From Pseudomonas rustica (GTDB lineage Bacteria > Pseudomonadota > Gammaproteobacteria > Pseudomonadales > Pseudomonadaceae), in NCBI RefSeq assembly GCF_018336155.1, contig NZ_JAGYHF010000003.1, forward strand, positions 124,001 through 188,000: a stretch of DNA of 64,000 nt. The letters are read 5' to 3'. The translations under genes and the position numbers were made by a program. A model generated the notes under the pieces. That model was given only the letters and a program-made list of their open reading frames with translations. It made no database searches and was not told where the DNA came from. Below are positions 29,390 to 37,618 of this stretch, piece after piece (the stretch's first letter is position 1; every line of letters starts with the position of its first letter).

Positions 29390-30374
29390 GCACGGTGGCC
29401 GGCTGCGCAAGGCTGCACTCGATTACGGTATCGCCGAAGCCGATTGGCTCGACCTGTCCAGCGGACTCGCGCCGTGGCCATTTCCGATCCCGGAAATCCC
29501 CTGGCGTGCCTGGGCCCGTTTGCCGGAAACCGATGACGGTCTGGAACAAGCGGCGTGCGATTACTACGGAGCAAACCAGCTACTGCCGGTCGCCGGTTCG
29601 CAAATGGCCATCCAGTTGCTGCCGCGTTTGCGTCGCGCCGGCAAGGTCGGCGTGCTGTCGCCGTGCTATGCCGAACACGCTGAAGCCTGGCGCCGCAACG
29701 GTTACATCGTGCGCGAAGTGCAGGAGCAGGAAGTCGAGTTCTATCTGGACAATCTCGACGTGCTGGTGGTGGTCAATCCGAACAATCCAACCGGCCTGAG
29801 CCTGACTCCGGCGAAGTTGCTCGACTGGCATGCGCGACTGGCGCAGCGCGGCGGCTGGCTGGTGGTCGATGAAGCGTTCATGGACAACACGCCGCAGTTG
29901 AGCCTGGCGGCGCACGCGCATCAGGTCGGACTGATCGTGTTGCGTTCGTTCGGCAAGTTTTTCGGCTTGGCCGGTGTGCGTTTGGGCTTCGTATTGGCTG
30001 AGCGCAAATTGCTTCGGTTGCTCGCCGAACAGGTCGGCCCGTGGGTCGTCAGCGGGCCGACGCGGGTGCTCGGTCAGGCCTGTCTGCAAGACACTGAAAA
30101 TCACACACGCCAACGGATTCGCAGCGATGAAGCGAGCGAACGGTTGGCGGCGCTGCTTGAACGCTACGGCTTCAAACCGCAGGGCGGCTGCGCGTTGTTT
30201 CAGTGGCTGATCACTGATCAAGCGCAAGCGTTATACGAATTCATGGCCCGACGCGGCATTCTTCTGCGCCTCTTCACGCACAACAGCAGCCTGCGTTTCG
30301 GCTTGCCTGCCGACGCGGCCGAAGAAGCGCGTCTCGAACAGGCTTTAATCGCTTTTACCAAGGACAAACAATGA
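29382..30374 (+). CDS. cobD: L-threonine-O-3-phosphate decarboxylase (CobD; CobC in P. denitrificans naming)
   Basis: A 330-residue PLP-dependent aminotransferase-fold enzyme that decarboxylates threonine phosphate to (R)-1-amino-2-propanol phosphate, used by the preceding Cbi[22 protein letters not shown] and the PLP-lysine segment [17 protein letters not shown] (Lys192) are visible. The length fits the short Pseudomonas form. It overlaps cbiB and shares ATGA with cobQ. Confidence 0.93.
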   Translation: MLEHGGRLRKAALDYGIAEADWLDLSSGLAPWPFPIPEIPWRAWARLPETDDGLEQAACDYYGANQLLPVAGSQMAIQLLPRLRRAGKVGVLSPCYAEHAEAWRRNGYIVREVQEQEVEFYLDNLDVLVVVNPNNPTGLSLTPAKLLDWHARLAQRGGWLVVDEAFMDNTPQLSLAAHAHQVGLIVLRSFGKFFGLAGVRLGFVLAERKLLRLLAEQVGPWVVSGPTRVLGQACLQDTENHTRQRIRSDEASERLAALLERYGFKPQGGCALFQWLITDQAQALYEFMARRGILLRLFTHNSSLRFGLPADAAEEARLEQALIAFTKDKQ

Positions 30375-31822
30375 CCACCCTGATGGTGCAGGGCACCACT
30401 TCCGACGCCGGTAAAAGCACGCTGGTGACGGCGCTGTGCCGCTGGGCGACGCGTCAAGGTGTCGCGGTTGTGCCGTTCAAACCGCAGAACATGGCGCTCA
30501 ACAGCGCCGTGACGGCGGACGGTGGCGAGATCGGTCGCGCGCAAGCGGTGCAGGCGCAAGCGGCGTTTCTCGAACCGCACACCGACATGAACCCGGTGCT
30601 GCTCAAACCGAACAGCGACACCGGCGCGCAAGTGATCATTCATGGTCGTGCGGTGACGTCGATGAACGCGGTGGCCTATCACGACTACAAAGCCATCGCG
30701 ATGAAAGCAGTTTTGGCTTCTCACGAGCGACTCAGCGCTGCGTATCCGCTAGTGATGGTTGAGGGCGCGGGCTCGCCGGCCGAGATCAATCTGCGTGCTG
30801 GTGACATCGCCAACATGGGTTTCGCCGAAGCGGTGGATTGCCCGGTGCTGCTGATTGCCGACATCAATCGTGGCGGGGTTTTCGCTCATCTGGTTGGCAC
30901 GCTGGAGCTGCTCTCGCCGAGCGAACAGGCGCGGGTCAAAGGCTTCATCATCAACCGTTTTCGCGGCGACATCGCCTTGCTGCAACCGGGCCTTGATTGG
31001 CTGGAGGAGCGCACCGGCAAACCGGTGGTGGGCGTGTTGCCGTACGTGATGGATCTGCATCTGGAAGCCGAGGACGGCATCGATCAGCGCCAGACCGACA
31101 AGGCTGAGCAAGTGCTGAAAGTGCTGGTGCCGGTGCTGCCGCGCATCAGCAACCACACCGATTTTGATCCGCTGCGTCTGCACCCGCAGGTCGACCTGCA
31201 ATTTGTCGGGCCGGGGCCGGCGATTCCTGCGGCCGATCTGATCATCCTGCCGGGCTCGAAAAGCGTACGCAGCGATCTGGCGTATCTGCGCGCCAATGGC
31301 TGGGACACGGCGATCAGTCGGCATTTGCGTTACGGCGGCAAAGTGCTGGGGATTTGTGGTGGTCTGCAGATGCTCGGTGAACAGGTGCATGATCCGCTCG
31401 GTCTCGAAGGCGCGCCCGGTTCGAGTGCGGGTCTAAGTTTGCTGGCGTTTGCAACGACGCTTGAAGCCGAGAAGCAGTTGCGCAATGTGCGTGGGCGTTT
31501 GGCGTTGGAAGATGCCGAAGTCAGTGGTTATGAAATTCATGCTGGCGTGACGACCGGGGCGGCGCTGGAGAATGCGGCGGTGCATCTGGATGATGGTCGT
31601 TGCGACGGTGCGCAGAGCGTTGATGGGCAAGTGTTTGGCACATATCTGCATGGCTTGTTCGAATCACCGGCGGCGAGTGCGGCGTTGCTGCGTTGGGCCG
31701 GTTTGAGCGATGTGCAGGAAGTGGATTACCACGGCTTGCGCGAGCGCGATATCGAGCGCTTGGCGGATTTGGTCGAGAAGCATTTGGATACCAATCTGTT
31801 GCGTCGTCTCTGTGGGATTTGA
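30371..31822 (+). CDS. cobQ: Adenosylcobyric acid synthase (glutamine-hydrolysing)
   Basis: A 483-residue amidotransferase adding four amides to the corrin ring. The N-terminal dethiobiotin-synthetase-like domain has [17 protein letters not shown] near residue 5. The GATase domain has Cys329 in [11 protein letters not shown] and a late [12 protein letters not shown]; the family's HGLFES near the end carries the catalytic His. The length is normal. It overlaps cobD and is followed by a 149-base gap with a REP pair before cobU. Confidence 0.96.
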   Translation: MTTLMVQGTTSDAGKSTLVTALCRWATRQGVAVVPFKPQNMALNSAVTADGGEIGRAQAVQAQAAFLEPHTDMNPVLLKPNSDTGAQVIIHGRAVTSMNAVAYHDYKAIAMKAVLASHERLSAAYPLVMVEGAGSPAEINLRAGDIANMGFAEAVDCPVLLIADINRGGVFAHLVGTLELLSPSEQARVKGFIINRFRGDIALLQPGLDWLEERTGKPVVGVLPYVMDLHLEAEDGIDQRQTDKAEQVLKVLVPVLPRISNHTDFDPLRLHPQVDLQFVGPGPAIPAADLIILPGSKSVRSDLAYLRANGWDTAISRHLRYGGKVLGICGGLQMLGEQVHDPLGLEGAPGSSAGLSLLAFATTLEAEKQLRNVRGRLALEDAEVSGYEIHAGVTTGAALENAAVHLDDGRCDGAQSVDGQVFGTYLHGLFESPAASAALLRWAGLSDVQEVDYHGLRERDIERLADLVEKHLDTNLLRRLCGI

Positions 31823-31839
31823 GCTGCCTGTGCCGGCCT

Positions 31840-31935
31840 ATTCGCGAGCAAGCCCGCTCCCACAGGTTTTGATGCCGGCAGCCTATCTTGTGAATACCCT
31901 TGAACCCTGTGGGAGCGGGCTTGCTCGCGAAAGCG
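31840..31935. repeat. REP pair between cobQ and cobU
   Basis: Inverted copies CGCGAGCAAGCCCGCTCCCA and GTGGGAGCGGGCTTGCTCGC separated by a ~45-base spacer. It occupies the second of the only two real gaps in the cob operon. Confidence 0.9.
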
Positions 31936-31971
31936 TCAGCCGCCCCAACACATAAAATTCAGGATGCCTCC

Positions 31972-32493
31972 ATGCTCCAACTGATCCTCGGCGGCGCCCG
32001 CTCCGGCAAAAGCCGTTTGGCAGAAAAACTCGCCAGCGACAGCAACCTCTCGGTCACCTACATCGCCACCAGCCAACCGCTCGATGGCGAAATGAGCGAC
32101 CGCGTCGCCCACCACCGCGCCCGTCGCCCAGCTGAATGGGCGCTCGTCGAAGAGCCTCTGGAACTGGCCCGCGTCCTGCGCGAATCCGCCCGCGCTGAGC
32201 GTTGCCTGCTGGTCGATTGCCTGACCCTGTGGCTGACCAATCTGCTGATGCTCGACGACGCCGAACGCCTCGCCGCCGAACGCGAAGCCTTGCTCAACTG
32301 CCTGGCCACGCTGCCGGGGGAAATCATTTTTGTCAGCAACGAGACCGGAATGGGTGTCGTGCCGCTGGGCGAATTGACTCGCCGCTACGTCGATGAAGCC
32401 GGTTGGCTGCATCAAGCTCTGGCTGAGCACTGTCAGCGTGTTGTCCTGACCGTCGCCGGCCTGCCCCTGACTCTGAAAGGATCTGCGCTATGA
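31972..32493 (+). CDS. cobU: Adenosylcobinamide kinase/guanylyltransferase (CobU; CobP in P. denitrificans naming)
   Basis: A 173-residue bifunctional enzyme that phosphorylates adenosylcobinamide and transfers GMP to it. It has the P-loop [12 protein letters not shown] at residues 6-17, the guanylylated-His region VAHHRARRP near residue 45, and [11 protein letters not shown] near residue 120. The ATG at 31972 (MLQLILGG) is the conserved start; the frame is open to 31900 through the REP unit. It overlaps cobT by four bases. Confidence 0.95.
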   Translation: MLQLILGGARSGKSRLAEKLASDSNLSVTYIATSQPLDGEMSDRVAHHRARRPAEWALVEEPLELARVLRESARAERCLLVDCLTLWLTNLLMLDDAERLAAEREALLNCLATLPGEIIFVSNETGMGVVPLGELTRRYVDEAGWLHQALAEHCQRVVLTVAGLPLTLKGSAL

Positions 32494-33545
32494 CCCACAC
32501 CTGGTGGCTGAACCCGTGCAAACCGGTGAACGCCGATATCGTTGAGCAAGCCGCCGCGCGCCAACAGCAACTGACCAAACCGGCCGGTTCGCTGGGGCAA
32601 CTGGAAGCGGTGGCGGTGCAACTGGCCGGTCTGCAAGGCCAGGTCAAACCGACGCTGAAAGAGATCTGGATCGCGATTTTTGCCGGCGATCACGGCGTGG
32701 TTGCTGAAGGTGTTTCGGCGTTCCCGCAGGAAGTCACCGGGCAGATGTTGCTCAACTTCGTCAGCGGCGGCGCGGCGATCAGCGTGCTGGCGCGTCAGCT
32801 CGGCGCGCAGCTGGAAGTGGTCGATCTGGGCACCGTTAATCCCGCGCTGAACCTGGCGGGTGTGCGTCACTTGAATATCGGCCCGGGCACGGCAAATTTC
32901 GTTCAGGGCGCGGCGATGACCCAAGCCCAAGGCGAACTGGCGTTGCAGGCTGGTCGTGACAGCGTGCTGCGAGCGCAAGCGGCCGGCGCGCAGTTGTTCA
33001 TCGGCGGTGAAATGGGCATCGGCAACACCACGGCCGCCAGTGCGCTGGCCTGTGCTTTGCTCGATTGCCCGGTGGTGCACCTGACGGGCCCCGGCACCGG
33101 GTTGAATGCCGAAGGTGTCAGCCATAAAGCCCAAGTCATCGAGCGCGCACTGGCGTTGCACGCGGCCCAGCGCGGAGATGCGTTGCAGACGCTGTTCAAT
33201 CTTGGCGGTTTCGAAATCGCGGCGCTGGTCGGTGCGTATCTGGCGTGCGCGCAGGAAGGCGTTGCGGTGCTGGTCGACGGCTTTATCTGCACGGTCGCGG
33301 CGCTGGTCGCGGTACGCCTGAATCCGGCGTGTCGCGAGTGGCTGTTGTTCGGTCATCGCGGCGCCGAGCCGGGCCATCGTCATGTGCTGGAAACCCTCGG
33401 CGCCGAGCCATTGCTGGAACTCGGTCTGCGTCTAGGCGAAGGCAGCGGTGCGGCGCTGGCGGTGCCCCTGTTGCGTCTGGCTTGCGATCTGCACGGGCAG
33501 ATGGCGACGTTCGCCGAAGCGGCGGTGGCGGATCGCCCGGCATGA
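32490..33545 (+). CDS. cobT: Nicotinate-nucleotide--dimethylbenzimidazole phosphoribosyltransferase
   Basis: A 351-residue enzyme that makes alpha-ribazole phosphate from DMB (the BluB product) and nicotinate mononucleotide. [26 protein letters not shown] and [14 protein letters not shown] are conserved. Glu317 in [10 protein letters not shown] falls at the position of the known catalytic Glu of Salmonella CobT. It overlaps cobU and the following phosphatase gene by four bases each, so lower-loop assembly genes are tightly coupled. Confidence 0.96.
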   Translation: MTHTWWLNPCKPVNADIVEQAAARQQQLTKPAGSLGQLEAVAVQLAGLQGQVKPTLKEIWIAIFAGDHGVVAEGVSAFPQEVTGQMLLNFVSGGAAISVLARQLGAQLEVVDLGTVNPALNLAGVRHLNIGPGTANFVQGAAMTQAQGELALQAGRDSVLRAQAAGAQLFIGGEMGIGNTTAASALACALLDCPVVHLTGPGTGLNAEGVSHKAQVIERALALHAAQRGDALQTLFNLGGFEIAALVGAYLACAQEGVAVLVDGFICTVAALVAVRLNPACREWLLFGHRGAEPGHRHVLETLGAEPLLELGLRLGEGSGAALAVPLLRLACDLHGQMATFAEAAVADRPA

Positions 33546-34117
33546 CCTTGCGCCTTGATCTGCTGCGTCACGGTGAAACCGAATTGGGTGGCGGCTTGCG
33601 CGGCAGTCTTGATGACGCGCTGACCGAAAAAGGCTGGACGCAGATGCGCGCGGCGGTGGTCGAGGGCGGGCCTTGGGATCGTTTGGTCAGCTCGCCGTTG
33701 CAGCGTTGCGCGCGGTTTGCCGCGGAGCTGGGTGAGCAGTTGAATCTGCCGGTGCACCTCGACAAAGATCTGCAGGAGCTGCATTTCGGCGCGTGGGAAG
33801 GGCAGAGCGCGGCGGCGTTGATGGAGACGGATGCTGACGCGTTGGGCCTGTTTTGGGCCGATCCGTATTCATTCACGCCACCACAGGGTGAGCCGGTCAG
33901 CGACTTTTCCACGCGAGTGTTGGCGGCAGTGGCTGGGCTGCACAGTGCATATGCCGGTGAGCGGATTTTGCTGATCAGCCACGGTGGCGTCATGCGTTTA
34001 TTGTTGGCGCAGGCGCGAGGTTTGCCGCGTGAGCAATTGCTCAATGTTGAAGTAGGGCACGGCGCATTGTTTGCGCTGACGGTCGAGGCCGACGGTTTAC
34101 TCAAGGAAGGTCACTGA
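33542..34117 (+). CDS. cobC: Alpha-ribazole phosphatase, histidine phosphatase family
   Basis: A 191-residue histidine phosphatase with the catalytic LLRHGET (His10) and a later [12 protein letters not shown]is. In this operon it should dephosphorylate alpha-ribazole phosphate or adenosylcobalamin phosphate. The frame is open back to 33245 inside cobT in another register, but the ATG at 33542 overlapping the cobT stop gives the family N-terminus [12 protein letters not shown]. Confidence 0.9.
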   Translation: MTLRLDLLRHGETELGGGLRGSLDDALTEKGWTQMRAAVVEGGPWDRLVSSPLQRCARFAAELGEQLNLPVHLDKDLQELHFGAWEGQSAAALMETDADALGLFWADPYSFTPPQGEPVSDFSTRVLAAVAGLHSAYAGERILLISHGGVMRLLLAQARGLPREQLLNVEVGHGALFALTVEADGLLKEGH

Positions 34118-34118
34118 C

Positions 34119-34850
34119 ATGTTGCCGCTGTGGATCGCCCTGCAATTTCTCAGCAGTCTGCCGATTCGTCTGCCGGGGATGCCTGAGCCGGAACAGCTTG
34201 GGCGTTCGCTGCTGTTTTATCCGCTGGTGGGATTGTTGTTTGGTGTGATCCTGTGGGCGCTGAGTCTGGCATTGGCGGGGGCGCCGTTGTTGCTGCATGC
34301 GGCGTTGCTGCTGACGGTTTGGGTGTTGCTCAGTGGTGCGCTGCATCTTGATGGTCTGGCCGATAGCGCGGATGCCTGGCTCGGTGGGTTTGGTGATCGC
34401 GAGCGCACGCTGACGATCATGAAAGATCCGCGCAGCGGGCCGATTGCCGTGGTCACGCTGGTGCTGGTGTTGTTGCTCAAGTTTGCCGCGTTGCTGGCGT
34501 TGATCGAGCAAGGGCATGGGCTGGTGTTGATCATCGTGCCGGTGCTTGGGCGGGCGGCGTTGCTGGGGTTGTTTCTGACCACGCCGTATGTGCGTGCGGG
34601 TGGGTTGGGGCAGGCATTGGCAGATCATTTACCGCGTCGGGCAGGGTGGTGGGTGCTGGGCTTCAGTGCGTTGGTCTGTGTGCTGATTGCCGGGTTCAGC
34701 GCCGTTGTTGCGGTGGTGATTTCTGTCGGGGTGTTTGTCTGGCTGCGACGGGTAATGATGCGGCGGCTGGGCGGGACGACGGGTGATACGGCGGGGGCGT
34801 TGTTGGAGTTGTTGGAGATGGTGGTGTTGGTTGGATTGGCGTTAGCCTGA
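34119..34850 (+). CDS. cobS: Adenosylcobinamide-GDP ribazoletransferase (cobalamin synthase)
   Basis: A 243-residue inner-membrane enzyme that joins adenosylcobinamide-GDP to alpha-ribazole, the last assembly step. About six hydrophobic helices are visible, with the family segments FLSSLPIRLPG, LSGALHLDGLADSADAW and GDRERTLTIMKDPRSGP. The Asp-rich DGLADSADAW motif binds metal. The gene starts one base after the cobC stop and ends the operon. A REP pair follows. Confidence 0.95.
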   Translation: MLPLWIALQFLSSLPIRLPGMPEPEQLGRSLLFYPLVGLLFGVILWALSLALAGAPLLLHAALLLTVWVLLSGALHLDGLADSADAWLGGFGDRERTLTIMKDPRSGPIAVVTLVLVLLLKFAALLALIEQGHGLVLIIVPVLGRAALLGLFLTTPYVRAGGLGQALADHLPRRAGWWVLGFSALVCVLIAGFSAVVAVVISVGVFVWLRRVMMRRLGGTTGDTAGALLELLEMVVLVGLALA

Positions 34851-34874
34851 TAGTTTTGTATTGGCTGCGCCGGC

Positions 34875-34947
34875 CCTTTCGCGAGCAAGCCCGCTCCCAC
34901 ATTTTGGAATGCGATTCCCTGTGGGAGCGGGCTTGCTCGCGAAGGCG
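34875..34947. repeat. REP pair after cobS
   Basis: Inverted copies of GTGGGAGCGGGCTTGCTCGC with a ~20-base spacer containing TTTTGGAATGCGATTCC. The compact form matches those at 42855 and 46563. Confidence 0.9.
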
Positions 34948-34990
34948 GTCTGACAGACACCGAATATTCTTGGGTAAACTCATCTGTAAC

Positions 34991-35019
34991 TTGATTTAAC
35001 ACAGTCGCGGGTATATACA
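34991..35019 (+). promoter_or_regulatory. Sigma-70 type promoter of the MarR gene
   Basis: TTGATT at 34991-34996 and TATACA at 35014-35019 are 17 bases apart. A start about 7 bases after the -10 would fall on or next to the ATG at 35026. Confidence 0.6.
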
Positions 35020-35022
35020 CGC
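35007..35022. promoter_or_regulatory. MarR-type operator (imperfect palindrome) over the marR promoter
   Basis: GCGGGTATATACACGC differs in one position from the perfect palindrome GCGGGTATATACCCGC at 35453-35468. It covers the -10 element of the MarR gene promoter. Confidence 0.7.
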
Positions 35023-35025
35023 ATC

Positions 35026-35430
35026 ATGCTTACCTCTCAGTGTTTGTGCACCAACCTGCGTCGCGCCGCGCGTGGCGTCAGCAGGCATTATGACGGCGCT
35101 CTCGACGGCTTCGGGATCAACGTTGCGCAGTATTCTTTGCTGTGCAACCTGCAACGTCTCGATCAACCGAGCATCTCGGAACTCGCCGAAGCCATGGGGC
35201 TGGATCGCAGCACCCTCGGGCGCAATCTGCGCGTGCTCGAAGGTGAAGGCCTGGTGGCGCTGGCCGAGGGCGAAGACATGCGTAACCGCATCGTCCGGCT
35301 TACGGAAATCGGTGCGCAACGTCTGGCAGATGCACTGCCGGCCTGGGAGGCGGCGCAGCAGCGATTGATCGATCGACTGGGTGCCGAGAAGCGTGAAACC
35401 CTGCTCAAATTGCTGGACGAACTGGCGTAA
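35026..35430 (+). CDS. MarR family transcriptional regulator
   Basis: A 134-residue winged-helix regulator. The HTH region PSISELAEAMGLDRSTLGRN (about residues 46-65) and the wing LEGEGLVALAEGEDMRNRIV are typical. Cys6 and Cys8 near the N-terminus might sense thiol stress, as in some MarR proteins. No Shine-Dalgarno sequence is seen before the ATG; the operator GCGGGTATATACACGC ends 4 bases upstream. It likely represses itself and the MFS exporter that follows. Confidence 0.9.
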   Translation: MLTSQCLCTNLRRAARGVSRHYDGALDGFGINVAQYSLLCNLQRLDQPSISELAEAMGLDRSTLGRNLRVLEGEGLVALAEGEDMRNRIVRLTEIGAQRLADALPAWEAAQQRLIDRLGAEKRETLLKLLDELA

Positions 35431-35452
35431 TCGCCGGTTTTTCCGATCTCAA

Positions 35453-35468
35453 GCGGGTATATACCCGC
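35453..35468. promoter_or_regulatory. MarR-type operator (perfect 16-bp palindrome) before the MFS gene
   Basis: GCGGGTATATACCCGC is perfectly self-complementary, lies 16 bases before the MFS ATG and repeats the sequence over the marR promoter. The centre TATATA may also serve as a -10 element. Confidence 0.75.
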
Positions 35469-35483
35469 GACTGGAGAATAATA

Positions 35484-36692
35484 ATGACATCGATGTGGCG
35501 TACGTGCGGTTGGGTGTTGGTCGGCAGTGCGCTGATTCTTGCGTTGTCATTAGGCGTGAGGCACGGCTTCGGTCTGTTTCTGTCGCCGATGAGCGCGCAG
35601 TTTGGCTGGGGCCGCGAGGTGTTCGCCTTCGCCATCGCTTTGCAGAACCTGATCTGGGGTCTGGCGCAGCCATTTACCGGCGCGCTGGCTGACCGTTTCG
35701 GCGCGGCGAAAGTTGTGCTGGTCGGCGGTGTGCTCTACGCCGTGGGCCTGATCTGCATGGGCTTGTCGGATTCGGCGGTGACGCTATCGCTGAGTGCTGG
35801 TTTGCTGATTGGCATCGGCCTGTCCGGCACCTCGTTCTCGGTAATCCTCGGCGTTGTCGGCCGCGCAGTACCGCCAGAGAAACGCAGCATGGGCATGGGC
35901 ATTGCCAGCGCGGCCGGTTCGTTCGGCCAGTTCGCGATGTTGCCGGGCACGCTCGGCCTGATCGGCTGGCTCGGTTGGTCGGCGGCGCTGTTGGTGTTGG
36001 GTCTGCTGGTGGCGCTGATTGTGCCGCTGGTGAGCATGCTCAAGGACAAACCGCTGCCGGTGCTCGGCCATGAGCAAACTCTGTCTGAAGCCTTGCATGA
36101 GGCCTGTTCGCATTCGGGTTTTTGGTTGCTGGCGTTCGGCTTTTTTGTCTGTGGTTTTCAGGTGGTGTTTATCGGCGTGCATCTGCCGGCGTATCTGGTC
36201 GATCAGCATCTGCCGGCCAGCGTTGGAACCACGGTGCTGGCGCTGATCGGGCTGTTCAACATCTTCGGCACTTACACCGCTGGTTGGCTTGGCGGGCGCA
36301 TGTCGAAACCGCGTTTGCTCACGGCGTTGTATCTGTTGCGCGCAGTGGTGATCGTGCTGTTCCTCTGGATGCCGGTGACGACCACCTCGGCCTATCTGTT
36401 CGGCATGGCGATGGGCTTCTTGTGGCTGTCGACGGTGCCGTTGACCAACGGTACGGTGGCGACCTTGTTTGGTGTGCGCAATCTGTCCATGCTCGGCGGC
36501 ATCGTGTTCCTGTTCCATCAGCTCGGATCGTTCCTCGGCGGCTGGCTGGGCGGGGTGGTGTATGACCGAACCGGGAGTTATGACTTGATCTGGCAGGTGG
36601 CGATTCTGTTGAGTCTGTTGGCGGCCGCACTGAACTGGCCGGTGCGCGAGCGTCCGGTGGCCCGCTTGCAAGCCGCAGCAGGCGCCGCATGA
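35484..36692 (+). CDS. MFS transporter
   Basis: A 402-residue major facilitator protein with about 12 helices. The loop 2-3 motif GALADRFGAAKV and the later GWLGGRMSKPRLL (loop 8-9) are MFS features. The context of a MarR regulator and shared operator suggests export of a toxic compound or drug, though monocarboxylate-type importers share this fold. The ribosome binding site TGGAGA precedes the ATG. Its stop overlaps a 40-codon gene by four bases. Confidence 0.9.
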   Translation: MTSMWRTCGWVLVGSALILALSLGVRHGFGLFLSPMSAQFGWGREVFAFAIALQNLIWGLAQPFTGALADRFGAAKVVLVGGVLYAVGLICMGLSDSAVTLSLSAGLLIGIGLSGTSFSVILGVVGRAVPPEKRSMGMGIASAAGSFGQFAMLPGTLGLIGWLGWSAALLVLGLLVALIVPLVSMLKDKPLPVLGHEQTLSEALHEACSHSGFWLLAFGFFVCGFQVVFIGVHLPAYLVDQHLPASVGTTVLALIGLFNIFGTYTAGWLGGRMSKPRLLTALYLLRAVVIVLFLWMPVTTTSAYLFGMAMGFLWLSTVPLTNGTVATLFGVRNLSMLGGIVFLFHQLGSFLGGWLGGVVYDRTGSYDLIWQVAILLSLLAAALNWPVRERPVARLQAAAGAA

Positions 36693-36811
36693 GCCGATTC
36701 TGGCCGCGTATCCTCTTTGCCGCACTCGGCGCCGCATTGTTGGCGCTGGTGTGGTGGGGCTGGCATCAGGGCGGTCTGGCGTTGATGCAACTGGGCATGA
36801 GCATTTGCTAG
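36689..36811 (+). CDS. 40-residue predicted membrane peptide
   Basis: The ATG overlaps the MFS stop (ATGA) and the frame runs 40 codons to TAG. The product starts MSRFWPRILFAALGAALLAL and continues VWWGWHQGG, then LALMQLGMSIC. It has a basic N-terminus, one hydrophobic helix of about 18 residues, a Trp-rich end and a final Cys. Short ATGA-overlapping frames behind transporter genes are often real; it may be an accessory subunit. No homologue is named. Confidence 0.6.
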   Translation: MSRFWPRILFAALGAALLALVWWGWHQGGLALMQLGMSIC

Positions 36812-36865
36812 AAGCAGGCGTGGCGAGTAACGTCGAAGTCTGACGACTTCTCAAGGATGTACGAC

Positions 36866-37426
36866 ATGCTGATGCGCTGGTGTGCTGTTCCCGCGTTGCT
36901 GATGGCGTTGACTGGCGTGGCCCAGGCCGCTGACTGTCCCGAATTGCTGCAAGGCTCGCTGCCCAAATTGCGCGCCAAGGATTCCATCGACCTGTGCAAA
37001 CAATACGCGGACAAGCCGCTGGTGGTGGTCAACACCGCCAGTTTCTGCGGTTTCGCGCCGCAGTTTGAAGGCCTTGAGGCGCTGCACAAACGCTATGAAG
37101 GGCAGGGGCTGGAAATGCTCGGCGTGCCGTCCAATGACTTCAAACAGGAGTCCAAGGACAGCGCTGAGACCGCCAAGGTCTGCTACGCCAACTACGGCGT
37201 GACGTTCGCCATGACCGAACCGCAGAAAGTCCGTGGCGATGACGCTACGCATATGTTCCAGGTGCTGGCTGCTCAGAGCAGTGCGCCGAAGTGGAATTTC
37301 TACAAATACGTGGTCGATCGTCAGGGCAAAGTGATCGCCAATTTCTCCAGCCTGACCAAACCGGATGATCCGGAATTCATCGCCGCGATCGAAAAAGCCA
37401 TCGCCTCGAAACCCCTCAAACCCTGA
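36866..37426 (+). CDS. Periplasmic glutathione peroxidase-like protein
   Basis: A 186-residue thioredoxin-fold protein of the GPx family, with signal peptide ending GVAQA-AD. The active Cys61 is in [11 protein letters not shown], where selenocysteine sits in animal enzymes. The second motif reads PSNDFKQE rather than NQFGxQE, so the Gln of the usual Cys-Gln-Trp-Asn tetrad is replaced by Asp. The [15 protein letters not shown]rp and Asn are kept. I chose the ATG at 36866, 8 bases after AAGGA; the ATG at 36857 overlaps that site. Its hydroperoxide substrate and thiol donor are not known. Confidence 0.88.
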   Translation: MLMRWCAVPALLMALTGVAQAADCPELLQGSLPKLRAKDSIDLCKQYADKPLVVVNTASFCGFAPQFEGLEALHKRYEGQGLEMLGVPSNDFKQESKDSAETAKVCYANYGVTFAMTEPQKVRGDDATHMFQVLAAQSSAPKWNFYKYVVDRQGKVIANFSSLTKPDDPEFIAAIEKAIASKPLKP

Positions 37427-37450
37427 CCTTCAGCGGGTTCGCCCGAATCC

Positions 37451-37530
37451 TGTAGGAGCTGCGGCACGCTGCGATCTTTTGATCTTAAAGGTCAAAATCA
37501 AAAGATCGCAGCGTGCCGCAGCTCCTACAG
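37451..37530. repeat. REP-type palindrome pair, GATCGCAGCGTGCCGCAG family
   Basis: Inverted copies of GATCGCAGCGTGCCGCAGCT (then CCTACAG) around a spacer, matching the repeats at 4012 and 53623 but with the GTGCCGC variant. It lies before the shared terminator. Confidence 0.9.
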
Positions 37531-37547
37531 GGGTTAGATCGCAGGCA

Positions 37548-37586
37548 CAAAAAAGCCCCGCTTTCTGAAAGAGAGCGGGGCTTTTT
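37548..37586. terminator. Bidirectional terminator between GPx and FadL-type genes
   Basis: AAAAAAGCCCCGCT / AGCGGGGCTTTTTT stem with a TTCTGAAAGAG loop region; A and T runs on both sides suit both converging genes. Confidence 0.93.
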
Positions 37587-37618
37587 TGTAGGCGAGGGGT
37601 TAACCCCGCCCGGCAGCA

